A DNA stretch of 64,000 nucleotides from an uncultured Planococcus sp. (lineage in GTDB: Bacteria > Bacillota > Bacilli > Bacillales_A > Planococcaceae): assembly GCA_947502505.1 (NCBI GenBank), contig CANNAE010000003.1:310001-374000 (forward strand), read 5' to 3'. The first letter of the stretch is position 1. Every line of letters starts with the position of its first letter. This document shows positions 7,383 to 15,920 of the stretch, in pieces. The position numbers and the translations under genes are program-made. The notes under the pieces are model-generated. The model worked only from the letters and a program-made list of their open reading frames with translations, did no database searches and had not been told where the DNA came from.

Positions 7383-8400
7383 TGTTGTTGGGGCTGATGG
7401 AGCGGCCGCTGCGCCCGAGCGCATAATAGATTCCGTGCTGCAAGCTCTGCAAAGTCTCGAATTTTGACAGGTCCTGCATTGTCCGCGTGATGATCATAGC
7501 AAGTTCCGGGGACACGCCGACCAGGATGGTCTCGGTGCCGAGGAGCCGCGCGGCAGCCGCTAATTTGTCGATCAACTGGGCGGTATGTTCAGAAATATTG
7601 CGGTTTAATCCTGTCAGGTCAAGAAGCAGGAATTCGGCTTTATGTTTCGGCAGTTCGTTCAATGTGTTGTTGATCAAATCTTCGGTCCGGTCTTCGTCGT
7701 AGCTTCCGATCATGGGCACAACGATGATGCCTTCGAGCACGGGAATGACAGGTGAAGAAAGCTCGCGCACCAGCTTTTGGAGCATCTTGGTCTTTTCATC
7801 GACCATGTCCTCAAGCTGACGGATCTGTTGGTCTTCTTGACGCCTTGCAAGTTCCCGGATATTTTGTTGCACGTTAACATCTGACGGATAATATTCAACG
7901 ATGCTATAAGGCTGTTCGAGGTTTTGATAGCGGATGGTCCGGTACCAGAAATTCTGGCCGAATAATCCCGTCAAGACGCCAGCGTAATGGGAGGGGACGA
8001 AGATTCCTTTTGTGCCTTTGCGGTTTAATTGATTCATTTTGTATTCCCAGTCGTCCTGGATGTGCATCGTGAAGGTGTATTGTTCGATGTCCATCTCAAC
8101 GATTTCCACTTTCCCCCAGCCGGCCGGGGCATAAGTATTGGAAATCCATTCGACGACATTGCTGGCATCGATTTTCTTCAGGTCCCGGAATCCTTCTCCC
8201 ACAACGATTCCTTGCCTGAACCCTGTAGTCTCAAGCACCAGGTCGGTGGCTTCGGTGCCCGAGATTTCCCGGATGGTGTCAAAAAAGGTTTCCATGGCAG
8301 AAGTCCAGAAAAAGACGACATCGCCTCCATCAAAGAGCACTTCCCCCGTTTCCAAATCCCATTTCAACTCGGCTGCGCCGACTGTGATTTCTTTTTTCAT
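7378..8400 (-). CDS. RsbR-like protein: N-terminal sensory region plus C-terminal STAS domain
   Basis: A 340-residue cytoplasmic protein. Residues about 1-190 form a sensory region resembling the V4R/4-vinyl-reductase-like fold seen in other regulators; about 190-215 is a charged linker helix (coiled coil); 218-330 is a STAS domain of the RsbR type. RsbR proteins build the stressosome, which controls sigma-B. Aligning by eye with B. subtilis RsbRA, the first phosphorylated Thr (T171) corresponds to Ser in GLNRNIS, while the second (T205) appears replaced by Ile in ELAMII, so regulation may differ. It lies downstream of the MEDS-domain gene on the same strand, and a sigma-B-like promoter drives the divergent SDR at 9331. 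Sigma-B control is inference. Confidence 0.8.
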   Translation of the reverse strand: MKKEITVGAAELKWDLETGEVLFDGGDVVFFWTSAMETFFDTIREISGTEATDLVLETTGFRQGIVVGEGFRDLKKIDASNVVEWISNTYAPAGWGKVEIVEMDIEQYTFTMHIQDDWEYKMNQLNRKGTKGIFVPSHYAGVLTGLFGQNFWYRTIRYQNLEQPYSIVEYYPSDVNVQQNIRELARRQEDQQIRQLEDMVDEKTKMLQKLVRELSSPVIPVLEGIIVVPMIGSYDEDRTEDLINNTLNELPKHKAEFLLLDLTGLNRNISEHTAQLIDKLAAAARLLGTETILVGVSPELAMIITRTMQDLSKFETLQSLQHGIYYALGRSGRSISPNNK

Positions 8401-8517
8401 GACAGTATCCTCCGCTTCATTCTGTATCAGCCTTGCCTTTTGTTGGCAGTTGTTTCAGTATTCCCTGAGTTTGTAAAAAATATGCATCAAATAGCAAGAG
8501 CTTTACGCTGAATGAAT

Positions 8518-8552
8518 AAAAAAAACCTGGAATGATTAATTCCGGGCTTTTT
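8518..8552 (-). terminator. Terminator of the MEDS-domain gene
   Basis: CCTGGAA/TTCCGGG hairpin flanked by A-run and T-run; the minus transcript ends in eight U. It overlaps the stop codon, so the downstream RsbR-like gene may be partly insulated. Confidence 0.7.
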
Positions 8553-9117
8553 GATCGCCGTAAAAGGACAAGGCGGAAATGCTTTGGTCTTTCATCAAAT
8601 AACCGTGGCAATGCATTAGCCGTTCGCCGAGGCTATCCGAAACGCGGCGCGCATCGTAGGCACAAACGGAAATGACTTTGCGCTGCGGGACAGAGCGGTC
8701 GATTTCGATTTCGTAATCAATGATTTTCTGGTCGATATCTTCCTGGCTGCCCCATTCGATATGGCCCCATGTCCGGCACTGCCGTCCATCCGCAGTGAAA
8801 GACCCGACTACGCTCTCGAAATATTCCAGAATGGCTTCCGGGTGGAAGTTCCCTTTGCGCCAATAGAAATCGAAGTTATTGACGTAATGGATTAAATCCA
8901 ATTCCTCAGCACTCAGCAGCTGCTGGAGCTTTTTTTGGATTTGAGGATAAATCCTTGGGTTTTCGACGAACAAAACACGGTCGCCGTTCCGCACACCGTC
9001 GAGGACATAAGACACGGCATTTTCTATGTAGCTATCTGTTTGTTCAGTCAGGTATAAAATATGCGCATAATCGGCCTGGCGCAAAGTTTCGGTAAAATCG
9101 CTCATTTTTTGGTTCAT
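8536..9117 (-). CDS. MEDS-domain (DcmR-like sensory) protein
   Basis: A 193-residue protein that is almost entirely a MEDS domain, a RecA/KaiC-derived sensory module first seen in methanogens and methylotroph DcmR regulators. Typical features: an opening segment about being 'at the disposal' of a membrane-like signal (ADYAHILYLTEQTDSYIE), LFVENPRIYPQIQKKL, then WGHIEWG near residue 127 and a CAYD segment followed by MHCHGYL. The start at 9117 has GGAGGG six bases upstream; a longer reading to 9213 has none. No DNA-binding domain is attached, so it probably works through a partner, most simply the STAS protein encoded next on the strand. The ligand is unknown. Confidence 0.8.
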   Translation of the reverse strand: MNQKMSDFTETLRQADYAHILYLTEQTDSYIENAVSYVLDGVRNGDRVLFVENPRIYPQIQKKLQQLLSAEELDLIHYVNNFDFYWRKGNFHPEAILEYFESVVGSFTADGRQCRTWGHIEWGSQEDIDQKIIDYEIEIDRSVPQRKVISVCAYDARRVSDSLGERLMHCHGYLMKDQSISALSFYGDQKARN

Positions 9118-9276
9118 TTTTTTCCCTCCATATAACGCATAATCCAAATAGTGATGAAATTCGTCTTCAGCCTTAAAATAGCCGGAAGTGAAAAAATGAC
9201 AGCACTTGTGCACTTCTCATTAGTATATACTATCTGATCCCTTTATGCCTCTTCTGAGCTGTCGGCCACTTGGCAT

Positions 9277-9303
9277 GTTTAACTGCCCCGCGCAAAAGGG
9301 AAT
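9277..9303 (+). promoter_or_regulatory. Sigma-B-like promoter of the SDR gene
   Basis: GTTTAA (9277-9282) and GGGAAT (9298-9303) match both general-stress sigma-B hexamers exactly, with a 15-base spacer (one more than usual). It would start transcription about 20 bases before the ATG at 9331. Confidence 0.6.
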
Positions 9304-9330
9304 GACTGCTCACAAGGGAGGCGTATATTC

Positions 9331-10131
9331 ATGGGTATTTTTGATAAACAAGCATTAGCCAATAGGCATGTATTGGTCACCGGTGCGACTGGCGGCATCG
9401 GATGGGAAACCGCGAAAACAATAGCGCAGATGGGCGCAAAATTGACAGTGACGGGGCGCGACCCGGACAAATTAAAAAAATTGGAAAATGAATTGGCGGG
9501 CTTGATGGATCCGAGCCGTTTGCATCTCCACGCCGCAGATTTAACGGAGGCCCGGGACCGTGAGCAGCTTGTCGAAACCGCTGAAGCGCGCCTCGGGGTT
9601 ATCGATGGTTTGGTCAATTCAGCCGGCGCAGCTGGCGGCAAGCAAGTGGAAGAGCTGGACCAGGAATTTTTGGAGCGTTTGATGAATATCAATTACACTT
9701 CAACATTCCTGCTGACGCAATTGGTGTACCGGCGCATGATGGAAATCGGCCGGGGCGATATCGTCAATCTCGCTTCGCTTTCCGGGCTTCGGGGCACAGC
9801 CGGCAACACCGCCTATGCGGCGAGCAAATTTGCAGTGGTCGGCTGGACACAGTCCATGGCTTTGGAAGCAATTGAACACGGCGTCCGCGTCAATGCGGTA
9901 TGCCCGGGCTATGTGGATACGGAAATGGCAAGGGACAGCATCCGGAGAAAAGCGGAGCGCAAAGAGATTTCTATTGAGCAGGCGACAGGGGAGGCTCAGT
10001 CAAGCATTCCTTCGAACCGGCTGTCGACTCCTCAAGAAGTCGCCCAGACGATTGCATTTCTGTTAACGGATGCCGCACCGAACATCGTCGGTGAATCGGT
10101 GAAGATCTCCGGCGGCAGCGTCATGAGATAA
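9331..10131 (+). CDS. SDR-family oxidoreductase (classical, FabG-like)
   Basis: A 266-residue NAD(P)-dependent dehydrogenase. TGATGGIG at 17-24 binds the cofactor; NSAG at 96-99, Ser149 in NLASL and Tyr162/Lys166 in YAASK form the catalytic set. The C-terminal GGSVMR and the PGYVDTEM segment are typical of FabG/3-hydroxyacyl or acetoacetyl-type reductases, so a hydroxyacyl or small keto substrate is likely; nothing nearby fixes it. The ATG has GGGAGGC nine bases upstream. The gene follows a sigma-B-like promoter, suggesting stress induction, and is divergent from the MEDS/RsbR-like pair. It is convergent with LTA synthase, with a repeat element inserted at the shared terminator. Confidence 0.88.
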   Translation: MGIFDKQALANRHVLVTGATGGIGWETAKTIAQMGAKLTVTGRDPDKLKKLENELAGLMDPSRLHLHAADLTEARDREQLVETAEARLGVIDGLVNSAGAAGGKQVEELDQEFLERLMNINYTSTFLLTQLVYRRMMEIGRGDIVNLASLSGLRGTAGNTAYAASKFAVVGWTQSMALEAIEHGVRVNAVCPGYVDTEMARDSIRRKAERKEISIEQATGEAQSSIPSNRLSTPQEVAQTIAFLLTDAAPNIVGESVKISGGSVMR

Positions 10132-10164
10132 AAAAGCGTTGGACTCTTTGGGAGTCCAACGCTT
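10132..10164. terminator. Terminator hairpin, left copy of a 33-bp target duplication
   Basis: AAGCGTTGGACTC/GAGTCCAACGCTT, 13 perfect pairs. The T-run that should follow is cut off by the repeat element beginning at 10165. The same 33 bases recur at 10472-10504 with one difference. Confidence 0.85.
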
Positions 10165-10471
10165 CAGGCTGTCGAGAAAGTTAAAAAGTCGTATTTTCCG
10201 AAGCTTACCGCTCGCTTTCCGTGGGGCGGGTATCGAGCCTCCTCGTCACTTCGTTCCTGCGGGGTCTCTCAAACCCGCTAGTCCCACAGGAAAGATAAGG
10301 TCGACCTACGGGAGGCATTATCTTTGCGAAGTAATGCGCAGCATTATTGAGCAGAAGGGCTTTCGAGCGAACGCTTCTCCAAATACTAAGATCATTTGTT
10401 GAATTTTTCATTGTAGAATAGTGCCACACTCTTTTTATTAATAGAGGTTTATAGACTTCTTCAACACTCTG
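10165..10471 (+). mobile_element. Terminator-inserted repeat element, copy A (307 bp, forward)
   Basis: Non-coding element beginning CAGGCTGTCGAGAAAG and ending CTTCTTCAACACTCTG. The ends are imperfect inverted repeats (about 11 of 16 positions). It contains AAAGATAAGG paired with an ATTATCTTT arm at 10291-10325 and a block shared with copies B, C and D (TTTTCCGAAGCTT near one end, CGAACGCTTCTCC near the other). It carries no credible ORF. It is flanked by a 33-bp duplication of the terminator hairpin, lying between the convergent SDR and LTA synthase genes. It looks like a MITE, a non-autonomous transposon, but no transposase is in the window. Confidence 0.85.
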
Positions 10472-10508
10472 AAAAGCGTTGGACTCTTTGAGAGTCCAAC
10501 GCTTTTTA
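10472..10508. terminator. Terminator hairpin, right copy, serving LTA synthase
   Basis: Second copy of the AAGCGTTGGACTC hairpin, with T-run on the plus strand and A-run before it. It ends at the stop codon of the minus-strand LTA synthase gene, so it still works as its terminator. Confidence 0.85.
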
Positions 10509-12320
10509 TTGTTTGATGTATTCGAGTGCATTGTCTTCAATTACGGTGTCCGATATGCGCAATTGATCGAGCGCTTCGCCGATATATGGTTCACAAGACG
10601 AACCGTCGATTTTTTCGCCGCTTTCGATCGAGAAGCATTCGCCGGTGCCAGGGGTGGTCGTTAAATCAGGCTGGAAATAAACATCGCCTTTTCGGAAAGA
10701 GCCGTCACGGAAGACGACCAGCCTTTCGGTACCTGACAATAGCGAAGTGCCGAGCATGAAGCCTTGGTCGATGCCCGCAAGTTCAAGGATCGTCGGTGCC
10801 AAATCGATCTGCCCGCCGGCGGTCTCGATCGTGTCACCTTCCGGCAGGTTTGGCGGCTTGATCCACAACGGAACTTCCCGGACCAATTCGAATTGCTCGG
10901 TCACTCCGTTGGCATCGAGCTTATTCGCCATTTCACGGCCTGCTTCGGTCAACCCGCTGTCATGGTCGCTATAGAACACGACGAGCGAATCGTCCCACAT
11001 GTCTTGCTGTTTCAATTCCTCGACGAGCACTTCAACCGCGCCATCGACATAATGGACCGTATGGTAATAATTCCGGACCAATTCATTTTCGTAACCCGGC
11101 AAGGCCAACTGCTTTTTATCTTCAGGAATCTCAAACGGGATATGGCTGCTCAAAGCGACCATGAAAGAAAAATATGGCTCTTCGAGTTCTTTCATATGTT
11201 CAATCGAGGTTCTGAAGAAATCTTCGTCATTGATTGCCATGCCGATCTTTTCGGTATCGGGATAATCTTTTTTGCTGAAGAAATGGGAAAAGCCGATATG
11301 CTCATAGACCGTATTGCGGTTCCAGAAGCTGGCTTCGTACGCGTGCATCGCAGCGGTATCATAACCGCCGTTTTTCAAGGCTTCCGGCATCGGGGCGAAA
11401 GTGTTGCCCGGGAACCGGGTGTAGACAGAACCTGTACGCAAGGGATGTAGCGAGGAGTTGATGACAAACTCAGCATCCGATGTACGGCCTTCATGGGTCT
11501 GATGGTGGAAAGAAGGGAAATAAAGCATTTCTTCTTCCAGCGTGTTCAAGTAAGGCGTGACCTCTTCGCCGCCGATTTCTTGTCCGATCACAGAAGCTTG
11601 CAGCGATTCCAATTGCACAAGGATAATATTCGGCTGCTCGCCGCTGTTTTCTGTGCCGATTTTAGCGGCGGCTTCCTGAAGAAGGGCTTGGTCCTGTTCC
11701 GAGGGCATGGGCTCGCGGAATATCGAAACGACGCCTTTGCCGAAATCGTATCCGTGGTAGCCCCAGAACCCGAGTTCGTAGTATTCACGCATATTGCTCG
11801 TGGCATCTCCAGTGAGCCAGCGTTCGCCTTTTGCGATACTCGAAAGGAGCGGTGCCGAAAATAACAATAGCCCAACTGCGGCGATCACGGCGGCAAGTTT
11901 GCCGTTCACCGTCTGTGCCGGTGCTGTCCGGCTCTTTTTCAGCACAAAAATGAATAGCAGGAACAATAGGAAGTCGGCAAAAAACAGGAAGTCCGTCCAG
12001 CGGATCAAGCTCAAGAAGCCGCCCCCGACGTCATTCATTTGCGTCATCGAAGGAATCAATTGCACCGATAACAAGTCGCCGAAATAGCGGTAGTACCAAA
12101 CGTCAGAGATCAATAAGGTGCTATGCAGCGCCAACAGCGACAATAAAATCCACCGCCGCTTGCGGGCATTGATGAGCAAGGTCCAGCTTGATAGAAGCAG
12201 CGCGCTGGATAAGCTGATCAGAAAAAAGCCGAAGCTGAACGGTGTATCGGTGTATAAGCTAAAAAGAAATAGTTTAATTGCGGAAAAGGCCAAATAGACC
12301 CAGTAATCGATTGTTTTCAT
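10506..12320 (-). CDS. Lipoteichoic acid synthase family protein (sulfatase fold)
   Basis: A 604-residue membrane enzyme that polymerises glycerol phosphate from phosphatidylglycerol onto a glycolipid to form lipoteichoic acid. Five membrane helices occupy about residues 5-170; the extracellular sulfatase domain starts near 235 with NIILVQLESLQ (metal ligand Glu) and has the catalytic Thr in THEGRTSDAEF near 280, followed by the metal motif YSDHDSG. The ATG at 12320 has GGAGAA five bases upstream; a longer start at 12389 has no ribosome site. Bacilli often carry several paralogues (LtaS, YqgS, YfnI, YvgJ), so whether this is the primary synthase or a primase is open. Confidence 0.9.
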   Translation of the reverse strand: MKTIDYWVYLAFSAIKLFLFSLYTDTPFSFGFFLISLSSALLLSSWTLLINARKRRWILLSLLALHSTLLISDVWYYRYFGDLLSVQLIPSMTQMNDVGGGFLSLIRWTDFLFFADFLLFLLFIFVLKKSRTAPAQTVNGKLAAVIAAVGLLLFSAPLLSSIAKGERWLTGDATSNMREYYELGFWGYHGYDFGKGVVSIFREPMPSEQDQALLQEAAAKIGTENSGEQPNIILVQLESLQASVIGQEIGGEEVTPYLNTLEEEMLYFPSFHHQTHEGRTSDAEFVINSSLHPLRTGSVYTRFPGNTFAPMPEALKNGGYDTAAMHAYEASFWNRNTVYEHIGFSHFFSKKDYPDTEKIGMAINDEDFFRTSIEHMKELEEPYFSFMVALSSHIPFEIPEDKKQLALPGYENELVRNYYHTVHYVDGAVEVLVEELKQQDMWDDSLVVFYSDHDSGLTEAGREMANKLDANGVTEQFELVREVPLWIKPPNLPEGDTIETAGGQIDLAPTILELAGIDQGFMLGTSLLSGTERLVVFRDGSFRKGDVYFQPDLTTTPGTGECFSIESGEKIDGSSCEPYIGEALDQLRISDTVIEDNALEYIKQ

Positions 12321-12403
12321 GCTTGTTCTCCTTTTCTGGCGGTAAGGGCCTGTCCTATTCACTACCTGTAAAAAGCCGTTCGGAAACATCTGCAGGCAAA
12401 AAA

Positions 12404-12452
12404 GAAAAAAAGCTATCCTGAATGCCCTGCTTGAGAGCTTTCAGGATAGCTT
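12404..12452 (-). terminator. Terminator of glutamate dehydrogenase
   Basis: AAGCTATCCTGAA/TTCAGGATAGCTT, 13 pairs, with a U-run in the minus transcript. Stop codon of the dehydrogenase follows at 12459. Confidence 0.85.
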
Positions 12453-12458
12453 ATGTTG

Positions 12459-13784
12459 TTAAATCCAGCCGCGCGCTTCCATTGCCAGGGCGATCCGTTC
12501 GACCGCCACTAAATATGCCGCTTCGCGCATCGTGCTGCCTTTTTGTTCTTTCATTTCGTAGACATCATCGAAAGCTTCCGTCATTTCGGTATGGAGCCGC
12601 TCATTCACTTCCTGCTCAGTCCAGCGCAGGTGAGTGGTGTTTTGCACCCATTCGAAATAGGAAACCGTGACGCCTCCTGCATTACATAAAATATCTGGGA
12701 TGACGGTGACGCCATTCTTTTCCATCGCGGCATTGCCGTCTGGCGTGGTCGGGCCATTCGCCGCTTCCGCTACGATCTTGGCGCGGATGGTAGGGCCGGT
12801 GACTGAAGTGATTTGGTTCTCAAGCGCAGCAGGCACTAGGATATCCACATCTGCCGCAAATAATTCCTCGTTGCTGAGGGATTCATAGCCATTGTATCCG
12901 GCAACCGTACCAGTCGTTTGGGCATAGCCGATCAATTCTTCAATCGGAAGGCCGTCTTGATGGTAAATGCCGCCTCCAGCGTCGACGATTCCGAGCACTT
13001 TTACGCCGCGTTCGTGCAGAAGTTTGGCGGTGATCGAGCCGACATTGCCGAAACCTTGGACAACTGCGGTCATGCCTTCCAGCTCAAGGCCTAATTTCTG
13101 GGCAGCGTCTTCGATGGTGAAAACAACCCCGCGTCCGGTCGCTTCAATCCGGCCTTCCGATCCTCCAAGAATCAAAGGCTTGCCGGTGATTGTGCCGGGC
13201 ACGTTTTTCCCTTTCAAGCGGGAAAATTCATCAATCATCCAACCCATGATCTGTGGTGTCGTGTTAACGTCTGGAGCCGGAATGTCTTTTTCAGGCCCCA
13301 TGATCGGTTCAAGTTCACGAATAAAGCCGCGGGACAATTCCTCAAGTTCCCGTTCAGACAATTCTTTCGGGTTGACGACGATGCCGCCTTTGCCGCCGCC
13401 GTATGGAATTCCGAGAATGGCCGCTTTCATCGACATCCAAATCGACAAGGCCGCGACTTCATCTTCGGTCACGCCTGGGTGAAAGCGGACGCCGCCTTTT
13501 GTCGGCCCGAGCACGTCTAAATGCTGGGAGCGATAGCCTTCGAACTCGCGGTATGTCCCGTCATCCATGCGAACCGGAATCGAGACTTTCAAAATGCGCT
13601 TCGGCTTTTTGAGGATTTCGTACACTCCTTGTGGCAACTCGAGTTCCTGTGTCGCTACTTCGAGCATGCGCTGGACGATTTCAAGCGGGTTCGAAAGTTC
13701 GACGCCGTTTTTCACTTCTTTTACCGGCATCTCCTGTTTCAAGTCTTCAGCTACTTCTTCTTGGCGATGTTTTTGCTGTGTCAT
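12459..13784 (-). CDS. gudB: NAD-dependent glutamate dehydrogenase (RocG/GudB type)
   Basis: Converts glutamate to 2-oxoglutarate and ammonia in the cytoplasm, linking amino acid breakdown to the TCA cycle. The 441-residue protein has the family core GGGKGGI (catalytic Lys, near 130), PAPDVNT and the dinucleotide motif GFGNVG near 240. An N-terminal extension of about 25 charged residues precedes the catalytic part. The ATG has a textbook GGAGGAG site. No other arginine or histidine catabolic gene is adjacent, so the choice between GudB and RocG is nominal. It is transcribed alone, convergent with nothing and followed by LTA synthase on the same strand. Confidence 0.93.
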   Translation of the reverse strand: MTQQKHRQEEVAEDLKQEMPVKEVKNGVELSNPLEIVQRMLEVATQELELPQGVYEILKKPKRILKVSIPVRMDDGTYREFEGYRSQHLDVLGPTKGGVRFHPGVTEDEVAALSIWMSMKAAILGIPYGGGKGGIVVNPKELSERELEELSRGFIRELEPIMGPEKDIPAPDVNTTPQIMGWMIDEFSRLKGKNVPGTITGKPLILGGSEGRIEATGRGVVFTIEDAAQKLGLELEGMTAVVQGFGNVGSITAKLLHERGVKVLGIVDAGGGIYHQDGLPIEELIGYAQTTGTVAGYNGYESLSNEELFAADVDILVPAALENQITSVTGPTIRAKIVAEAANGPTTPDGNAAMEKNGVTVIPDILCNAGGVTVSYFEWVQNTTHLRWTEQEVNERLHTEMTEAFDDVYEMKEQKGSTMREAAYLVAVERIALAMEARGWI

Positions 13785-13873
13785 GCAATTCTCCTCCTTG
13801 GCTGATTTCCTTCTATACTCTATGTCTTCCTATTCAGCAAGACCCTTAAACATTAGAAGGGGAGGAGGACGGT

Positions 13874-14731
13874 TTAGTGAATGTCCGTCCCGTATAAAAA
13901 CCAAGGCGATGGCAGGTCGAACGGGTGGTTCTCTGGCAATTGGCTTGCCTGATTGCGTGTCAAATCCATCCACACAAAAGCGCCTTCCTCCGATTCAAGG
14001 CGGATCTTCTCGAGCGGCGCGCGCAAAGTTTCCCATAAACCAGGCTGTTCGAATAAATCTTCCCAAGGATAAAGCGTATGGAGATAATCGTATTTTTTTA
14101 CATCGCGCTTGGTGATGACGATGCGGTCGCGTGCCGGGTTTTCATAGAACTCCCACTGGGCAAGTGGCTGGCCGGAGAATAGTTCAGCGCTGGCCGGGAA
14201 TGGGTAATAGCATTCAAAAGGAAAAACCCGTCCCGACCGGATATAAACTTCCTCGAGCCAGCGCATTTTTTCCTCGGCGCTGTCGATCTTTTTCCAAGGT
14301 GCTGCGCCGCTTTCGAAAATTTCAACGTTCTTCGCGATGGCGGAAAACAATTCTGCTTGGCGGGACAGCCCGATCTTTTCCAAGACGCGCTGTGCCGGAA
14401 GATTGAATTCCTGCGTATTCGCGCCGACAAAACGGATGCCCGGATGCTTGAGAGCAGCGTCCTGGACATGGGCCATCAGCCGGGAGGATAAACTAAGGCC
14501 TCGAAAGCGCATATCGCTTCTCATCCGCCCGAGCATGGCATAGCTCCCAGCAAAAATGGTATAGCCGCCGATGCTCGCGAGCCGGCCATCGTGGAACAAG
14601 CCGTATAAACGGTTAGGGCCTGTGGAAATCCGGTCGAACACTCGAATCACATAATCATCATCGATGCCGGTGTCCATGTCCTGCAAAGCTTGTAGGTCAT
14701 CGGCGGTTAATAGGCGGATCGTTTCGTTCAT
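13874..14731 (-). CDS. GNAT-family N-acetyltransferase
   Basis: A 285-residue protein with an N-terminal GNAT fold (residues about 4-140). The acetyl-CoA loop is at residues about 73-82 (RSDMRFRGLS, an R-x-x-G-like variant), followed by the NTQEFN...RVLEKIGL segment typical of the end of this fold. The C-terminal 140 residues are a second domain of unknown role rich in Trp and Tyr. GGAGTGA precedes the ATG by six bases. The substrate is unknown. It lies just upstream of glutamate dehydrogenase on the same strand with a 89-base gap, so co-transcription is possible but not shown. Confidence 0.8.
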   Translation of the reverse strand: MNETIRLLTADDLQALQDMDTGIDDDYVIRVFDRISTGPNRLYGLFHDGRLASIGGYTIFAGSYAMLGRMRSDMRFRGLSLSSRLMAHVQDAALKHPGIRFVGANTQEFNLPAQRVLEKIGLSRQAELFSAIAKNVEIFESGAAPWKKIDSAEEKMRWLEEVYIRSGRVFPFECYYPFPASAELFSGQPLAQWEFYENPARDRIVITKRDVKKYDYLHTLYPWEDLFEQPGLWETLRAPLEKIRLESEEGAFVWMDLTRNQASQLPENHPFDLPSPWFLYGTDIH

Positions 14732-14955
14732 ATATCGTCACTCCTTAAAGGTCATGCTTGCATAATAATTTTAGAGTATTCAGGTATCGACTACAAAGCA
14801 GGAACTATCAAGAAGAGCGAAATATTTTCATGGCACAGGCAGCATATGTGAAAAATCCGTTTTTGGATATAAAAGGCCGGCAGGGAAAAAGCGGGCACGC
14901 GGCGAACTAAACGGAATAGCTAAAAGGATTCTGGAACTGTTGAGGAGGGAAGGCA

Positions 14956-15378
14956 TTGGAAAACTGGAAAGCAGTGGAACTGGTCAAAGATATGTTGTTT
15001 GGGTTGGGGCTTTATGCATTGATCACGGTCGTCGGGCTATTGGTAACGATGGCGATTTCCGCGGGTTCGGATACATTATTGCTCAACGATGAAGTAAGGG
15101 GTGACATGGCAACAAACACCTTGCTATGGATGGTCGTTCCCGCTTTTCTGCTGTCGCTGGGCTTGGCGGCATTAAGAAGGATCCACATGAAAAATGCGGC
15201 ACTCCGCGTAAGCATCGTCTGGACGGCACTTTTATTGTTCTTGTATTTAGTGGCGGCTTTGTGGAGCGGAATTTTCACAGTGCTCACCGTCTCTGTCTCA
15301 TTCTATCTATTCCTGGCAGCGGTCTTTTTGGGGCCGATTGTGTATGCATTCCTGAAAAAATTACCGACTTGGAATTAA
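14956..15378 (+). CDS. Hypothetical four-span membrane protein
   Basis: A 140-residue protein starting at TTG (14956) with GGAGGG six bases upstream. Four hydrophobic helices are visible (about 15-35, 53-70, 80-100, 105-130), with basic residues in the loop after helix 2 (RRIHMKNAALR). No family recognised. The next gene, a VOC-family protein, starts 70 bases downstream on the same strand, and the two may form a small operon closed by the terminator at 15891. Confidence 0.65.
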   Translation: MENWKAVELVKDMLFGLGLYALITVVGLLVTMAISAGSDTLLLNDEVRGDMATNTLLWMVVPAFLLSLGLAALRRIHMKNAALRVSIVWTALLLFLYLVAALWSGIFTVLTVSVSFYLFLAAVFLGPIVYAFLKKLPTWN

Positions 15379-15448
15379 GGCGATGGAGTTTACTGGCGAG
15401 AGTTGCAGGGAAAAGAGGACGACACAGAAAGTTCAAGGGGGCGAAGAT

Positions 15449-15862
15449 GTGGCGATCCATCCGCAAGTCATTTTCAACGGAAATTGTAAAGAAGTGCTGT
15501 CTTATTATGAAGGTGTCTTTGGCGTATCCGATGTGTCCGTCATCCATTACGGCGACAACCCGGGTTCAAAACTCGATGAGGATTTGAAGGAATTGATCCT
15601 GGAGGCGGCGGTTCCGCTTTACGGCAATTATTTGCTGCTCTCGGACGCGATGCCTGGTAAACCAGCGACATTCGGCAGCAATTTCCACGTGTCGATCCAG
15701 TCGGAAGAGCTCGGGGAAATGAAAGCCGACTTCAATAAGTTAGCAGAAAGCGGCAAAGTGATTTTTGAATTCGAAGAAAGCTATTGGAGCGAAGCGTACG
15801 GTGTAGTGCAAGATAAATTCGGCGTGCAATGGCAATTCGACTACCGCAAATCCGAAGCGTAA
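15449..15862 (+). CDS. VOC-family (PhnB/glyoxalase-like) protein
   Basis: A 137-residue protein of the vicinal oxygen chelate superfamily, PhnB-like branch: it opens with PQVIFNGNCKEVLSYYEGVFG and has the second half-fold around SNFHVSIQSEELGEM and DKFGVQWQFDY, the usual closing motif. The GTG start at 15449 follows AAGGGGG by seven bases; the longer ATG reading from 15383 has no site and overlaps spacer. Members include metal-dependent enzymes and antibiotic-binding proteins, but PhnB-like ones are largely uncharacterised. Function is not assigned. Confidence 0.8.
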   Translation: MAIHPQVIFNGNCKEVLSYYEGVFGVSDVSVIHYGDNPGSKLDEDLKELILEAAVPLYGNYLLLSDAMPGKPATFGSNFHVSIQSEELGEMKADFNKLAESGKVIFEFEESYWSEAYGVVQDKFGVQWQFDYRKSEA

Positions 15863-15890
15863 CCAATCAAAGAACATAATTGTAAACAAC

Positions 15891-15918
15891 AAACCCCATC
15901 GCCTTGGCGATGGGGTTT
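15891..15918. terminator. Bidirectional terminator after the VOC gene
   Basis: AAACCCCATCGCC/GGCGATGGGGTTT, 13 perfect pairs with a tiny loop. It also closes the minus-strand small membrane gene ending at 15921. Confidence 0.85.
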
Positions 15919-15920
15919 CT

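Noticed and set aside
10205-10540. 111-codon minus frame across repeat element A
   Set aside because: Runs through a non-coding repeat and a terminator; homologous frames in copies B, C and D are not kept.
10764-11450. 228-codon frame on the plus strand inside the LTA synthase gene
   Set aside because: Antisense to a gene with clear domains; no start signal.
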